From positions 28,848,890 to 28,912,889 of the forward strand of contig NC_065882.2 of NCBI RefSeq assembly GCF_932274485.2: a DNA stretch of 64,000 nt, given 5' to 3'. The position numbers and the translations under genes were made by a program. Position 1 is the first letter of the stretch; every line of letters starts with the position of its first letter. This document shows positions 44,999 through 56,773 of the stretch, one piece after another. A model generated the notes under the pieces. The model worked only from the letters and a program-made list of their open reading frames with translations, was not told where the DNA came from and did no database searches. The DNA comes from Patella vulgata (Eukaryota; Mollusca; Gastropoda; Patellidae).

Positions 44999-45134
44999 AT
45001 GAATATTAGTTGTATATATACAATTATTTATTGTATAAAACAATCAATGAATCCAAAATTAAAGTCTTTACTTTTTACTTATCATGTAATATGATAAATG
45101 TCAACATATTTAGTCATCATCATCACTATAAGCA

Positions 45135-45690
45135 GAGTGATAAGCAATTTGATTGGTCGAGACTTTGGAACACAATAACTCTTATTCTAATTGAGTTAGA
45201 ATGTCCACGCTTGGCGTAGATGTCAATTAGGTGAATGTCTTTATGGAGTTTGAAGATGAGAATTTTCTGCTTAGGGTAAGCAGAGACAAACAGTTTGATT
45301 GTTTGATGCTTTGGGACACGATAACTTTAGTTCTAATTAAGTGAGAGTGAGGCCACTTGGTGTATAGCTTTATTATATCAATACCTTGGCTAAGTTCGAT
45401 AATGAACATTTTTTGCTGAGGGTAAGCAAAGTGATAAGCAATTTGATTGGTCGAGACTTTGGAACACAATAACTCTCCTTCTAATTGAGGTAGAATGTTC
45501 AAACTTGGCGTAGGTGTCTATTTGGTGAATGTTTAAACTGGATGTAGATGTTCATTAGGTGAATGTCTTGACTGAGTTCAATGATTAACACTTCGAGCTG
45601 CAGCTATGCAGAGCTAATCGATTTCATTTGTCGATAGTTTGGGACAAGATAATCTTGATTCTATCTCATAGAGCGTGATTAAACTTAGTG
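45135..45690. repeat. Tandem repeat family of about 150 bp ('gcaatttgattggtcgag')
   Basis: Units start at about 45135, 45280, 45430 and 45600, with 'gcaatttgattggtcgagac', 'tttggaacacaataactct' and 'attaggtgaatgtctt'. The same family appears at 54870-55310 (opposite strand), 57490-57835 and 58200-58320. It lies in the spacer of palindrome 1. Confidence 0.75.
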
Positions 45691-45839
45691 AAAAAAAATA
45701 AATGTGCGATTAATTAATATGTGTCATATATTTATCTTGCAATTTCGGCGGGGGACATCAGTCTCACTGTTGGCTTGTTCGCAACTAACTTAACAGTTAA
45801 ATCATAAATCTGCTATAAATTTTAAGATCGCTTTATAAA

Positions 45840-46740
45840 TTTTATATGAAATATTTCGAGGGGGAAAGAGTACATTTTGGAGGGTGTATTGAGGTTTGGC
45901 ATCTTCCATTAAACCTCTTACTGGGAGTCAATTCTCTTCCAATTTCTTGCACGCAATGACTACATGATTAACGGTCAAAATGTGGCCGTATTCGCACTTC
46001 ACGGGTTTACATTTATGGTTGGTAATTAAATCTCTAGTTCTCAGTCTTGTGACTAAGCCAAACATTTTGCGATATGGGTGATTGACCTCAGTCTATACAA
46101 CCAGATCGTTATCTAATTTGAATCTAAAAGTATTTGCTCTGGCCAACTCAGTTTTCCATTCCGATTTAATCTTAGTTTTAACAATGCTGTTAAATTCCTG
46201 AACGCTTTATTTTAAGTCTTCGTTCTCGAAGAGACTGAGTCCTTTGCGAGCCAGATTGTCTGCAGACTCATTGCCTACTATGCCAACAGGGGATGATATC
46301 CATGTAAATTCTACGGTTTTATTTTTGTTTCGGAGGTAACAAACACTTGCTCGAATATTCTGGACAGTTTCTGGTCTAGATGTTGTTTTATCATGTATTA
46401 TTGATTTTATGCTGCTAAGGGAGCCTGACAAAATGACTGCTCTTTGAACAGTGGATGACACAAGCCACTCAAGAGCTGTGGATATTGCCTATAATTCTGC
46501 GGTATGGATGGGGCATCCATCTGCTACCCTTTTTGTTATATTAACATTAAATTCAGAAATGCAGTTTTGGTAGTGTTTGGATCATGAGATCCGTCCGTGT
46601 ATATTTTCACATGAGATGACCATTTTTCATTCAAGAATTCCCTCGATAGCAAATGAGTGTGTTGTGGATTTTCTTTCTTCTTAACAACATTGCTTAGGCT
46701 TATGTCATAGTGTGGATTTAATAAAGTTCATGGGGGTTGA
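45840..46740 (-). pseudogene. LINE RNase H domain and C-terminal Cys/His motif
   Basis: On the minus strand: LLTDGSHDPN (first Asp), a decayed IHTAEL (Glu), ILSGSLSSI (where an Asp is expected, here Gly), then FTWISSPVGIVGNESADNLA (last Asp). It is followed by KCEYGHILTVNHVVIACKKL, the C..C....H....C pattern at the end of I/Jockey-type LINEs. The Asp-to-Gly change and stops show that it is dead. It lies in the unduplicated spacer of palindrome 1. Confidence 0.75.
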
Positions 46741-47047
46741 TACGAAAATACCGTGTCAGTAATTTGATAGCGTTCTAATCTTATATATAACTCTCCACTA
46801 CGGAGACAACAACGTTTCTCTATAATTCGGGTCTTATTATTCGGAATTTATTGCGAGATACTTCAATTATGAAAATGTGAATATGGAATACACACCGTCA
46901 AAGTGTTAGAATGTGATGCTTATAGTGATGATGATGACTAAATATGTTGACATTTATCATATTACATGATAAGTCAAAAGTAAAGACTTTAATTTTGGAT
47001 TCATTGATTGTTTTATACAATAAATAATTGTATATATACAACTAATA

Positions 47048-47290
47048 TTCATGTTTTTCATGCAAGTGCCCCTTTCTCAACGGGTGGGGACAGCATCTAG
47101 TCGTTCGGATGGTACGAAAGACGAAGTCTTGTCTACACGTTGGCGTGCACGTAAAAGAATTTAACGAAGAGTAGTCGGAAACGTCGCTGTTTGGGTAAAA
47201 TTTCCCTCATAGCATAATGTATTGCGTATGCCAATCTTCATTATCCCAGTTGGTGGTGAAGGTTAAGACGTTAAACTCAATTTTATTTTT
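47048..47290 (+). repeat. SINE family A, partial (right arm)
   Basis: Mirror of 44764-44998, including 'tctagtcgttcggatggtac' and a tail changed to 'ttaaactcaattttattttt'. Confidence 0.8.
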
Positions 47291-47659
47291 ATACGCCCAC
47301 AGTTTCATATTTTTGCTATACATGTTATCTGTTTTAATGAGAAAATTACATATTTATAGAGGCTTTGTTTCGGTTTAAATATTGGTTGTGAATTTAGCCT
47401 CAAATCTTATCTGAAATAAAGGTTTACAGCTTGTAGTGCTGATAGTTGGCTGAAATGGAGATAACTCTTGGTGTACCGTGAATAGATTTCCAAAATTCAT
47501 TGTGTACCCATGTTCTTCATGTTTTGGACAGTCTTGTTTAAATCAAAATTTAACCAATACACTATTCTTGATCAAGGATGAAGGTATTGGGTATTTTCTT
47601 CAGTATTCAATTTTATGTCAACTTCAGAATTTTTAGTATAACCATAGGTAGGGTCAGGG

Positions 47660-48150
47660 GCGGCCCATTTTACTGGCCGCGGAGCCCGGACGGGGGGGGG
47701 GGGGGTGCTCTTTCGCGGGAACATTTTGAAAAATGAACCCCAAATATGCGATTTGGTGGCATATCTGATTATAATCTCTGTCAAATTCAGCCAGCAGACC
47801 AGCTATCACCAAATTTTGCTGAGGTCTTAAAATTGAATTTTTTTTTGATTTACGAACCATTGGCGTATCCCCACAAACAGGGTGCAGGTGACTTAATAAT
47901 TAGTAAATTTGCGGGCGACAGTGTCGGGTGAATCCGATGAAATTTTCGAATGAAATTCGGAATCCCCATTGCAAGATTCCGAATTCCGGCCCACACCCAG
48001 CACACCCGGCCCAGAAAGTCTATTATACCAGCCCATTCCAGACTCCAGTGATGGCGTGGCGGCCCGTTAAAGCCACCGGCCACATACAACATGATCATCA
48101 TCGCTCCATGGTCGGTCCAATACCCCCGCCCCCCATATATTTTTTATTTT
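47660..48150. other. GC-richer block unique to the right palindrome arm
   Basis: Replaces about 165 bp of the left arm (44232-44395). It is richer in G and C, has a G run at 47692-47705 and no similarity to the rest of the window. No protein is recognised in any frame. It could be an insertion or a gene-conversion patch. Confidence 0.6.
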
Positions 48151-48496
48151 TTAAATTGCTTTATCATTAACTGTACCGTTAGGAGAGGCATCTTTTGGTT
48201 TAGTACAACTAATATCTCTGAAATACTTGCGTTCGGCAACAACATGATACTAGCAGTAGTTTCATTCTACTTTTACAATGTGTTTAAAACAATTGTTGAG
48301 TTGCCCAACGTGCGTGTTTCTAAATTCAATTTCTTGTTCCAGCTTTTTGCTATGTTTCGTAACCTATTTTTTACTCACATATGCTCGGATGTTATGGCCG
48401 ACACTCGTACCCATCTTTCAGTGTATTATTTATGGATGATTAAATGGTCATAGCTTATTAAGTACAGCATGACCGTTTATTTAGTGACTATAAATG

Positions 48497-48715
48497 AAAT
48501 GAAATGAAATGTGGTTTAACGTTCTATTGTTCTGCTCCTATACTGGGCTAATGAAGACGGGCATACGCCATACAGTGTGCTATGAGGGAAATTTTGCCCG
48601 GGCAGCGTCACTATCGCATACTCTTATATCGAATTCCAACTGCCAAGGGATCTTTTACGCGCATTCCAATGTATACACGGGACCTCGGTTTTTCGTCTCA
48701 TCCGAAGAACTAGAC
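48497..48715 (-). repeat. SINE family A, 5'-truncated (right arm)
   Basis: Mirror of 43558-43776 with the same duplication (TAGTGACTATAAATG at 48482-48496 and 48716-48730). Confidence 0.9.
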
Positions 48716-51040
48716 TAGTGACTATAAATGTTTGAAACTGATTTAAGGCTTGGTGTATATATAAATATTGTGGTGTAATTGTCGAGATATTTGGAGATAT
48801 TTATTTACAGTGGGGCACCCTACCATAGCCTTCACTTGACAATTATGACGATTTGTGCAAACATTTTGCTTTGTTTGGAACTATGTGAATACGCGTTCTC
48901 TGGATTATTAACATTCCAAATTACGAGATGCAAGATGCGAAAATGAGTTTCTAAGCAAGCTAGAAATTCTGGCTCTTGGCCTGTACCTCTCAAGAGTTCC
49001 AAACGCAATAAATCCAAAATAACGACAAATCCGTGTAACACTGAAATTACAAACAGTGCTCAAGATGTAATCAGGATTTTTAAAAAATTAAAATGAAAGT
49101 CATATCAGCATAAGACAGTCAATAGACATATATGTCTGCCATCTTTCTATGTAAGGCTATTTAATTAGCGTTGCTAAATAGTAAATTTGTGTACATGCAA
49201 CTGAGGATATCAAATTCTAGAGATAGCAAGAGAGTAAGCCTTATTGGGACCATGGCTGACTAGGACCATGATACGGCTGATTTGTTGCGTTATTTGATGA
49301 CAAGAGTATTTGAATTAATGTGTTTGAATGTATTAAGATATAGCAACAATTGCAACACATAGGATAAATAGTGATTGGTTACTCCAATAACTAAAGAACA
49401 GAAAATATCCTTCAAATGCAAAAAAATGGTTGACAAAATGTTTATAGTTATGATCCATTAAAGTTGGCTTCATACATCTATTTTAAATTTATTTTCTGAA
49501 CAAGTTATTATTATTATTAGGCTTTCAGACTTTTGAAAGCCTATTGAGATTACTAAATTATTATTTTTCCGCCCGGGAGCTTATTTCTCAGTGTCTGTAA
49601 CAGATAGCGATCTGGGACCTAATTTTCTATTGGGAAACCATGTGGTAGCTACTTGATCGACTTCTGCGCAGACCTGAAGTGGTCGAATTTGGTACGGTGC
49701 CCAAAAATCAAAAACTGGACGTAGTTTTGTCAATAGTTTTCCTATTTTCAAACAAATGTCATTACCGGAAACCCTGAGTCTTTTCCGGAACAACAGCAGT
49801 TGAATATTTCGAAATTTTGTCGTTGACTTATATCGTTCGAAAATGGCAAACATGTCGTTTACGAGACAATTTTTGTTCATTTTCAAAATATTCAAATTTG
49901 ACGTACATTCGATTCGATTCCAGTAATATAAGTTCAATTCAGAGTTATCGCCCTTTTTTCGATCTTTTTTTCGAATTTTTTTCCCATTTTGTATCCTACT
50001 TTTTTCTTTTTACGACCAAATCGATGTTTCTGACACTTCTGTAGCATAAAGTCATATGACCATATTAAGGAATAAGAAATTTCAACAATGATCCGTAGAC
50101 CGAAAGTAGTCGAAATAATGTCCGATATGTTGAAAACAACACAAAAAATGGATACTTTTGGAAAAAAACGCGATTTCTCCGTCCGATATAACCAGATTAA
50201 ACCAATTAAGTTAGCGTTGAGTGGCCCAATAATCTCCATACCGGAAGTATTCAAAAAATGAAGAAAAAGGTTAACAAAATTGGCGCTCTTGCGAAAAACT
50301 TGATTTCTCCATCAGCTGTTAGCGTACCAAAAGAACTAAAGTGTCGTTGGATAGTCCCATTAATGGACCATCATATGACATTTGAATGATACGATTTTAA
50401 TTCTTAGAAAATAAATAATGGTACGCCGAAAAACTAGTATTTCCGTTTGGAGCCTTTTGAGACGCCATTTTCTCGAAAACGGCACCTACAATTTTTCTTA
50501 AACCCTTTTTACTCAGAGTCCTATCGATGGTCTATGGCGAGAATCCCAAAATAGAAGCACTGCAATAATATAAGTGGTCCAAAAAGAGCCTCAATCTTTC
50601 AAAAAAGTTGAAAAATCGTTAAATTACTGAAAATGTTCTTCTATTTTTTCTTGGTTTTGAAAACAGCTCCACACAACTTGTTAAAACTATCCCGACATTG
50701 ATCCAAAACCCGGAAGGAGTCGAAATCATCCGATATTTTGAAAAACAAACGTAAAAAGTAAAAAAATGGTGATCTTGCGAAAAAAGTGAGTAATATCTCA
50801 TTTATTGTGTTGTGTTTTTTAATATCTCATTGCATAGCCCGAATAATGTACGATCTTATGACATCTAAATAGTAAAAATTTGCTGGTTAGTCAATATATG
50901 GGACGCTGAAAATCTAGTATTTTCCTTTTTGGTGCCTATTCAGACGCTTTTATCTCGAAAATTAATCTTATTTCATTTCTTAATCTTCTGTTACTTAAGA
51001 GTTCTTACGGTGGTCTATGATATTAATCAAAATTTAAAAG

Positions 51041-51335
51041 CCTCAATATTGTATAAATGGTCCAAAAACGGCCACAATATTTGAAAAAAGTCGAAAAATC
51101 GTTATATTTCTGGAGGTGTTTCTAACAGTATAAGGGAGGTAACTAGTACTAAACACAATGTATCAGACTACCTATTTTTTGCAAAACCCTCAATATTGTA
51201 TAAATGGTCCAAAAACGGCCACAATATTTGAAAAAAGTCGAAAAATCGTTATATTTCTGGAGGTGTTTCTAACAGTATAAGGGAGGTAACTAGTACTAAA
51301 CACAATGTATCAGACTACCTATTTTTTGCAAAATT
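51041..51335. repeat. 147-bp tandem duplication in the right arm
   Basis: 'cctcaatattgtataaatgg' starts at 51041 and in near-identical form at 51188. The left arm has one copy. The two units look nearly identical, so the event is recent. Confidence 0.9.
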
Positions 51336-51655
51336 TTGTTAAATATTTTCTAATTTTCCTTTCTTTTATAAACTGTCCAATGGATCTTTCTGAAACTTCT
51401 GGTACACGAAGTTAAGTTCCCATACCACTTGTTAAATCTATCCCGACAATGATCCGTAAACCGGAAGTAGTCGAAAACATATTCGATATTTAAAAAAAAA
51501 CCCAGTACAAAATAGGTGCTCTTGCAAAAATCGCGATTTCTCAGCCGGGTGTCACTGAAACAAAACAACTAAAGTATCGTTTGGTAGCTCGATAAATAGG
51601 CTATTGTATGACACACCTCCTGTATGATTCCTGAAAGCGGGTTCAGTGCTGCTTG

Positions 51656-52198
51656 CAGGTCTAGTTATTATTATTATTATTATACAGCACTTATATAGCG
51701 CTATCTTCCACATACGTGTTCAGGTGCGCTTTACTATAAATACATGTATAGAAAATATAAAATCAGTAAAAAATAATAATTATAGAAACAGTAAGAAACT
51801 AAATATGTATAAAATCAGTACAAAAATAAATATGTATAAAATACATATGGTGAAGATTTAAAATTAATTCAACAATTAAAAGCCTTAGATTTAAAAGTTG
51901 TTAAAGAGGTACAAATGCGGATGCCAAAAGCCAAGAGATTCCACTGCTTTGGTGCTTGAAACGAAAAAGATCGCTCTCCATAACATGAAAGGTTGGCTCT
52001 TTTTTCCGTTAATAAAAAGTTGTCTCTGGATGACCGTAACGTTCGAGAAGGTTTATAAATATCCGAAAGACAGGGCAAGTAAAAGGGTGTCATACCATTA
52101 AAACATTTAAAAGTCAATAAAAGTATTTTATATTTAATTCTAAAAACAATAGGCAACCAGTGCAGGTCAAATAAAACTCGGATAATATGCTCATTATA
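51656..52198 (-). pseudogene. LINE 2 C-terminal domain and tail, inverted copy
   Basis: The minus strand repeats LHWLPIVFRIKYKILLL through to the TAA tail at 51665-51682. A deletion of about 24 bp near 51890 fuses SLTTFKSK to AFNC. It is directly followed by the Tc1 right end at 52201, as in the left arm. Confidence 0.85.
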
Positions 52199-52200
52199 TA

Positions 52201-52464
52201 CTCAGCCAAATTAAAAACTTGACACTCGGGATTTTTGGGACTAAATTTTTAATATTTGGTTTAAGGCAACTATTTTAGTGTTATGTTGTGCTGCACAGAC
52301 GACCTTGACATAAAAAGAAAGTAAGAATACGTCTCGCCGAAAGTCCTTGACATTGATAACGTTCGTGATGTCACAGTACCCCCCAAAATGAAATTCACAG
52401 ACTTGGAGAACAATCGGAATAAAGTGTTTAGTAACGGTTGTGGCCTCCTCTAGCGTCTCGTACT
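52201..52464 (-). mobile_element. Inverted copy of the Tc1 element 2 right end
   Basis: Starts with CTCAGCCAAATTAAAAACTT after TA and mirrors 38251-38514. It is cut off at 52464 and so cannot be a free Tc1 insertion. Confidence 0.9.
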
Positions 52465-52609
52465 AGTATTTTATATCTAGGGTCCTGTTTTAGTAGTTTG
52501 TAGGTTGAACTGTCTGATAAGGTGCTGTTTACTAGTTCATTAAGGTGACAAGTATCTTATTACTGTTGCTTTACATTTATCAGCTGCTACTATTGCTGTG
52601 GCTTTATTA

Positions 52610-54373
52610 TCCCGCGCCGAACGAAGTTAGGGAGGGATATTGAAATGGGGTTCGTCCGTCCGTCCAATTTCGTTTCCGGAGCATATCTCATAAACCGTTC
52701 AAGATTTCTTTCTGAAACTTTGCACACATATCAACCTATTATAGTATTTATATTTTTTTGTATTTCCATGGAAACAAAAATGACTTAGTTTTTTGGTGTA
52801 CAATTTTGTTTCCGAAGCATATCTCATAAACCGTTCAAGATATCTTTCTGAAACTTTGCACACACATCAACCTATTACAGTAGTTGTGCCTTTTGCTATT
52901 TAGGAATTTCTGGGATTTATATTTTTTATGTTTCCATGGAAACAAATTTGATTTAGTTGTTGGTGTATAATTTTGTTTCCGGAGCATGTGAGCATATCTC
53001 ATAAACCGTTCAAGATATCTTTCTGAAACTTTGCACACACATCAACCTATTGCTGTAGTTGTGCCTTTTGCTATTTAGGAATTTCTGACATTTATATTTT
53101 TCGTGTTTCCATGGAAACAAATTTGACTTAGTTTTTGGTGTATAATTTTGTTTCCGGAGCATATCTCATAAACCGTTCAAGATATCTTTCTGAAACTTTG
53201 CACACACAGCAACCTATTACAGTAGTTGTGCCTTTTGCCATTTAGGAATTTCTGGGATTGATATTTTGTGTGTTTCCATGGAAACAAAAATGATTTAGTT
53301 TTTGGTGTACAATTTGGTTTCCGGAGCATATCTCATAAACCGTTCAAGATATCTTTCTGAAACTTTGCACACACATCAACCTATTACAGTAGTTGTGCCT
53401 TTTGCTATTTAGGAATTTCTGGGATTTATATTTTTTGTATTTAATTTCCATGGAAACAAATTTGACTTAGTTTTTGGTGTACAATTTTGTTTCCGGAGCA
53501 TATTTCATAAACCGTTCAAGTTATCTTTCTGAAACTTTGCACACACATCAACCTATTACAGTAGTTGTGCCTTTTGCTATTTAGGAATTTCTGGGATTGA
53601 TATTTTGTGTGTTTCCATGGAAACAAATTTTACTTAGTTTTTGGTGTACAATTTTGTTTCTGGAGCTTATCTCATAAATCGTTCAAGATATCTTCATGGC
53701 ACTTATTTTGAATTTCTCAGATTTGATAATTTTATGTGTTTCCATGGAAACGCATTTGACTGTTCAAGATACTTTAAAATAATTTTACCCATTATTTTAT
53801 TTTCTGAAATCCAGCCTTCCGTCCTGATTTTGTTTCTGGATCATATTTTATTATCTGTTCAAGAAATCTTTTTGAAACTTTGTACAAACATTAACCTATT
53901 ATAGTATTTTATTTTTTGATGTATAAGTTTATTGTTTAACATACATCAGCTAATTGAGGTAGGCAAAGGTTGTTGTGCAAACCTTACAGGGAGTAGCGAC
54001 CCTGCCTTGCCGAGCTACTGTGATCAGAGTATGAAATTCTGTAAATTGATATTCCATGTGTCGAAATATGAGATTTGTCTAAACCTCCAGTTCCCTCCAC
54101 TTGCAAAATATCTCTATTTTCTATGTAGTCATGTCTAATTTTTAAAACCAGAGCTTAATGTCATAAACTATCTCAAATCTTCTAGTAAATATCAATCAGT
54201 CATTTGTTTTCAGAAATAGAGAACGATATCTACTAAACAGGGCCACAATATTAGGACCAGTGACACTGTTTGCGAAATCTGATACATTTTTATATTGATT
54301 ACCAATAGCATAAACAAGTAATTTTCCTTATTTCTTCCAAACAAGTGCAAGGGCGCGGGATGTTGATGACTAG
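52610..54373 (+). mobile_element. Non-autonomous Helitron with Pearl-like array, 1.76 kb
   Basis: Starts TCCCGCGCCGAACGAAG after A and ends GGCGCGGGATG, TTGATGA, CTAG before T. CCCGCGCC and GGCGCGGG form subterminal inverted repeats. This matches Helitron/Helentron non-autonomous elements: TC start, CTRR end, A/T target, no duplication. The centre is a tandem array. The right part (53920-54360) is AT-rich and has no recognised gene. Confidence 0.75.
52673..53930. repeat. Array of eight units of about 170 bp
   Basis: TTTCCGGAGCATATCTCATA or a variant starts at 52673, 52809, 52976, 53153, 53318, 53490, 53657 and 53833, with spacings from 136 to 176 bp. Each unit also has 'gaaactttgcacacacatca', 'gttgtgccttttgctattt' and 'tttccatggaaacaaatttg'. 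The middle units are the most alike and the outer ones decay. The layout is like that of bivalve Pearl-type elements. Confidence 0.9.
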
Positions 54374-54540
54374 TCATCTTGTTTTCTTTTAATTCTGTGA
54401 TTGCCCTGGATTTAGTTTTAGTTAGGTAGGGCTTGTAACTTCTGTTTTCTTCTACAATCTTCTTGATTTGGTGTCTTATATGATCTATTTTACCATTTAG
54501 TTGCTCTGCCAAATGGTTTCTTGTTGTTATCTAAATATAT

Positions 54541-54835
54541 CTTTCATATTATTATTTATTATTATTATTATTACAGCATATTTATAGTGCACCTTTTCAT
54601 ATAACATGTTCAGGGGCACTTTACAAAGTGACAATGTAATCATAAATAAACGACAAGATTATGGACATGTTAGCGATTGTATACAGTCAGTTAAAAGCCT
54701 GATTAAATAAATGTGTTTTAAATTGTTTTAAAAATGATATAGAAATGAACAACATGTTAAACAAAATGGTAGATTATTCCATAAAACAGGTGCTTGATAA
54801 CTAAAAGGGTGCTGACCATAAGAGACTAATTGAAG
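54541..54835 (-). repeat. (TTA)n-headed dispersed repeat
   Basis: A TTA run followed by 'cagcatatttatagtgcacc', 'acatgttcaggggcacttta' and 'aataaatgtgttttaaattg'. A similar head occurs at 18786-18880 and, more distantly, at the LINE 2 end. On the minus strand it reads like the 3' end of a CR1/L2-type LINE. Confidence 0.5.
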
Positions 54836-54869
54836 AGTTTTGGGCTTTAACAATAGTTTTTCTTATGTA

Positions 54870-55310
54870 CGTCATGTTCGGCCAGATGATTCTAGCTCAA
54901 TTAGAAAGAAAGCTATTGTGTTCCAAAATCTCGGCCAATAAAATTGCTTATCGCTCTGCTTACCCTGAGCAGAAAATGCTCATTGTCGAACTTAGTCCAG
55001 GTATTGATGTAATAAAACTATACACCAAGTTTCATCACTCCCACTTAAATAGAACTAAGTTATCGTGTCCCAAAGCATCAACCAATCCAATTGCTTATCT
55101 CTGCTTACCCTAAGCAGAAAATGTTCATTTTCGAACTTCATAAAGGCATTGACTTAATAAACACCTACACCAAGTTTGAACATTCTAGCTCAATTAGAAG
55201 GTGAGTTATTGTGTTCCAAAGTTTCGGACAATCAAATTGCTTATCGCTCTGCTTACCCTGAGCAGAAAATGCTCATTATCGAACTTAGTCAAGGTATTGA
55301 TGTCATGCGG
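54870..55310 (-). repeat. Tandem repeat family of about 155 bp, reverse orientation
   Basis: 'aaattgcttatcgctctgct', 'taccctgagcagaaaatgct' and 'gtgttccaaa' recur about every 150-170 bp. This is the reverse complement of the family at 45135-45690. Confidence 0.75.
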
Positions 55311-55770
55311 AAGAAAAACCCCAACGGAATGCCTTTATCTTTTGATCGCTGACGCTGTGAACCGTATTAAAGGACTTTTAACTAACTTTTACTGCGAGCA
55401 CATCGCTTTTCCACATAACGCAAGTGGATTCTTTTTCCCCACGAGTTTTTTTCTATCCGCTCATCAGTCAGTTGGACCTCCTGTTTTAACCTGATTTTTA
55501 TTATGACAAAGGGAGAAGATGACCCGCCCTCTCTTCTCACGACAGCGATTTTATAAGTGTGTTTTAAATTGAATTTTTGATATACAGTTACTCTTTTATT
55601 TTGTGTTTTTACCAATTTTAAGGTGATTTTTTATATACACGGACGTTTTTATTTTGTGTTTTTACCAATTTTCAACCCATTAAATGTAAATAATTTAATC
55701 AAATCAACCTGTTCATAATATCATATTAATGTATCGGGCTTTAAATCTTTAATAAACAACAACAACAAAG
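55311..55770 (+). repeat. Unrecognised module ending in (CAA)n
   Basis: Includes 'ggaatgcctttatcttttga', two tandem copies of 'ttattttgtgtttttaccaa' at about 55596 and 55650, and the tail 'ttaataaacaacaacaaca'. It looks like the 3' end of a retroelement with a CAA tail. The distal part is mirrored at 61840-62141. Confidence 0.5.
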
Positions 55771-56773
55771 GGTTGCATATATGAAATAACCTCGTTGAAA
55801 AATATCCTAACAACCAATCCAAAGGGATCTTGAACCTGTCAAATGGTGTAGAGAAGGTAGTTAACAGAAATAGTTTGAATTTGACAGTTTAGGAATTATA
55901 TCGTCGATTGTACGAGTATAATAATGTTCTTGTTGAATATTTTTGTTTAGGTCTCTAGGGTCATGGCAGATGCGTAAATCGTGTGTACAATTGTGTTTCT
56001 CTATAACTACAAAGCTATTCACCCATCCTGTGGGGTTGTAAACTTTGGAGATGATATCCATGTCTTCCATTCGCTGGAGTTATGGCTATAATATGGCCTG
56101 TAAGTATATTGGAAGGTTAACAACTCTGGAATGCTGTCTTCTCTCAATTTGATTTTATAGGGATCACCAGGAAATTGTCCTATTCCGTTTTAATACATCT
56201 TTGTAATCTTCAAGAACGGGTTCTTTTGTGTGACGTTTCTTCACTAAGTTTGATAAAATATTGACTGAGTAATTATCTTTGACTAAGTTCATCAATCTAC
56301 AGGTTTTGAGTCATATAATGGCTGAACCATCGCTAGATGTAACGTTAAATTCAACCTCATATTGAACATTTTTATGTCTGGGATACAAAATGCATAACCC
56401 TAGGCCGTCTTCATTAGCCCAGTATAGGAGCAGAACAGTAGGACGTTAAACCCCATTTCATTTCATTTCATTTCATAACCCTAGGTTGACTATTTAATTA
56501 GAACCACCATAACGTGTGAGTGTAAATGTAGAAGGTTTGAGCTGGTAATTATGTCGTATATATTCGACTTATGACGTTTATGTGTACGTTTAGTTGTAAC
56601 ATGTAAGTTTATAAGACATTTATCTTGACAATTGTTGTGTTGAATAATCCGACTAGAATTATCTTCCCCCCGGTTTGTTGTCGACTGAACCAATAAATAG
56701 TTTATCTATACTAAAATCTTCTTTTCTACTGTATTAATATCAGCGTTTTGCTGTAAAAGGCATACTCTAACAA
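55463..56773 (+). repeat. Inverted repeat X, partner 60898-62141
   Basis: Reverse complement of 60898-62141 with few differences. A SINE A tail at about 56398-56475 and minor indels are present only here. Confidence 0.9.

Larger units (their letters stand above)
38251..45134 (+). repeat. Left arm of giant palindrome 1
   Basis: The arm is the reverse complement of 46917-52464, apart from local insertions and deletions. It includes the Tc1 right end, the LINE 2 3' end (twice), an array of diverged 450-650 bp repeats, and two SINE A copies. The outer boundary lies inside the Tc1 element and the inner boundary is at 'atcactataagca'. Similarity is high by eye. Confidence 0.9.
46917..52464 (-). 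repeat. Right arm of giant palindrome 1
   Basis: Reverse complement of 38251-45134 with local differences: no 1115-bp tandem copy, an extra 147-bp tandem copy, a deletion of about 524 bp at a TTATTG microhomology (joined near 50228), and a foreign block at 47660-48150. The outer end stops inside the Tc1 copy at 52464, next to a PLE remnant. Confidence 0.9.
52465..54525 (-). pseudogene. Penelope-like element 3 remnant, split by a Helitron
   Basis: On the minus strand 54525-54374 encodes EENRSYKPYLTKTKSRAITE followed by LKENK. Beyond the Helitron, 52609-52465 encodes IIKP, AADKCKATVI, LNELVNSTLSDSSTYKLL and KQDPR. These are the conserved motifs in front of the PLE reverse transcriptase. The frame meets exactly across the inserted element. 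A short insertion with stops lies between IIKP and AADK. Confidence 0.7.

Noticed and set aside
48091-48453. Conserved hydrophobic protein in both palindrome arms
   Set aside because: The similarity follows from the inverted duplication; the frame ends differently in each arm and matches no known protein.
52673-53930. CRISPR-like array
   Set aside because: Units are contiguous and about 170 bp long without unique spacers, in a eukaryotic transposon context.
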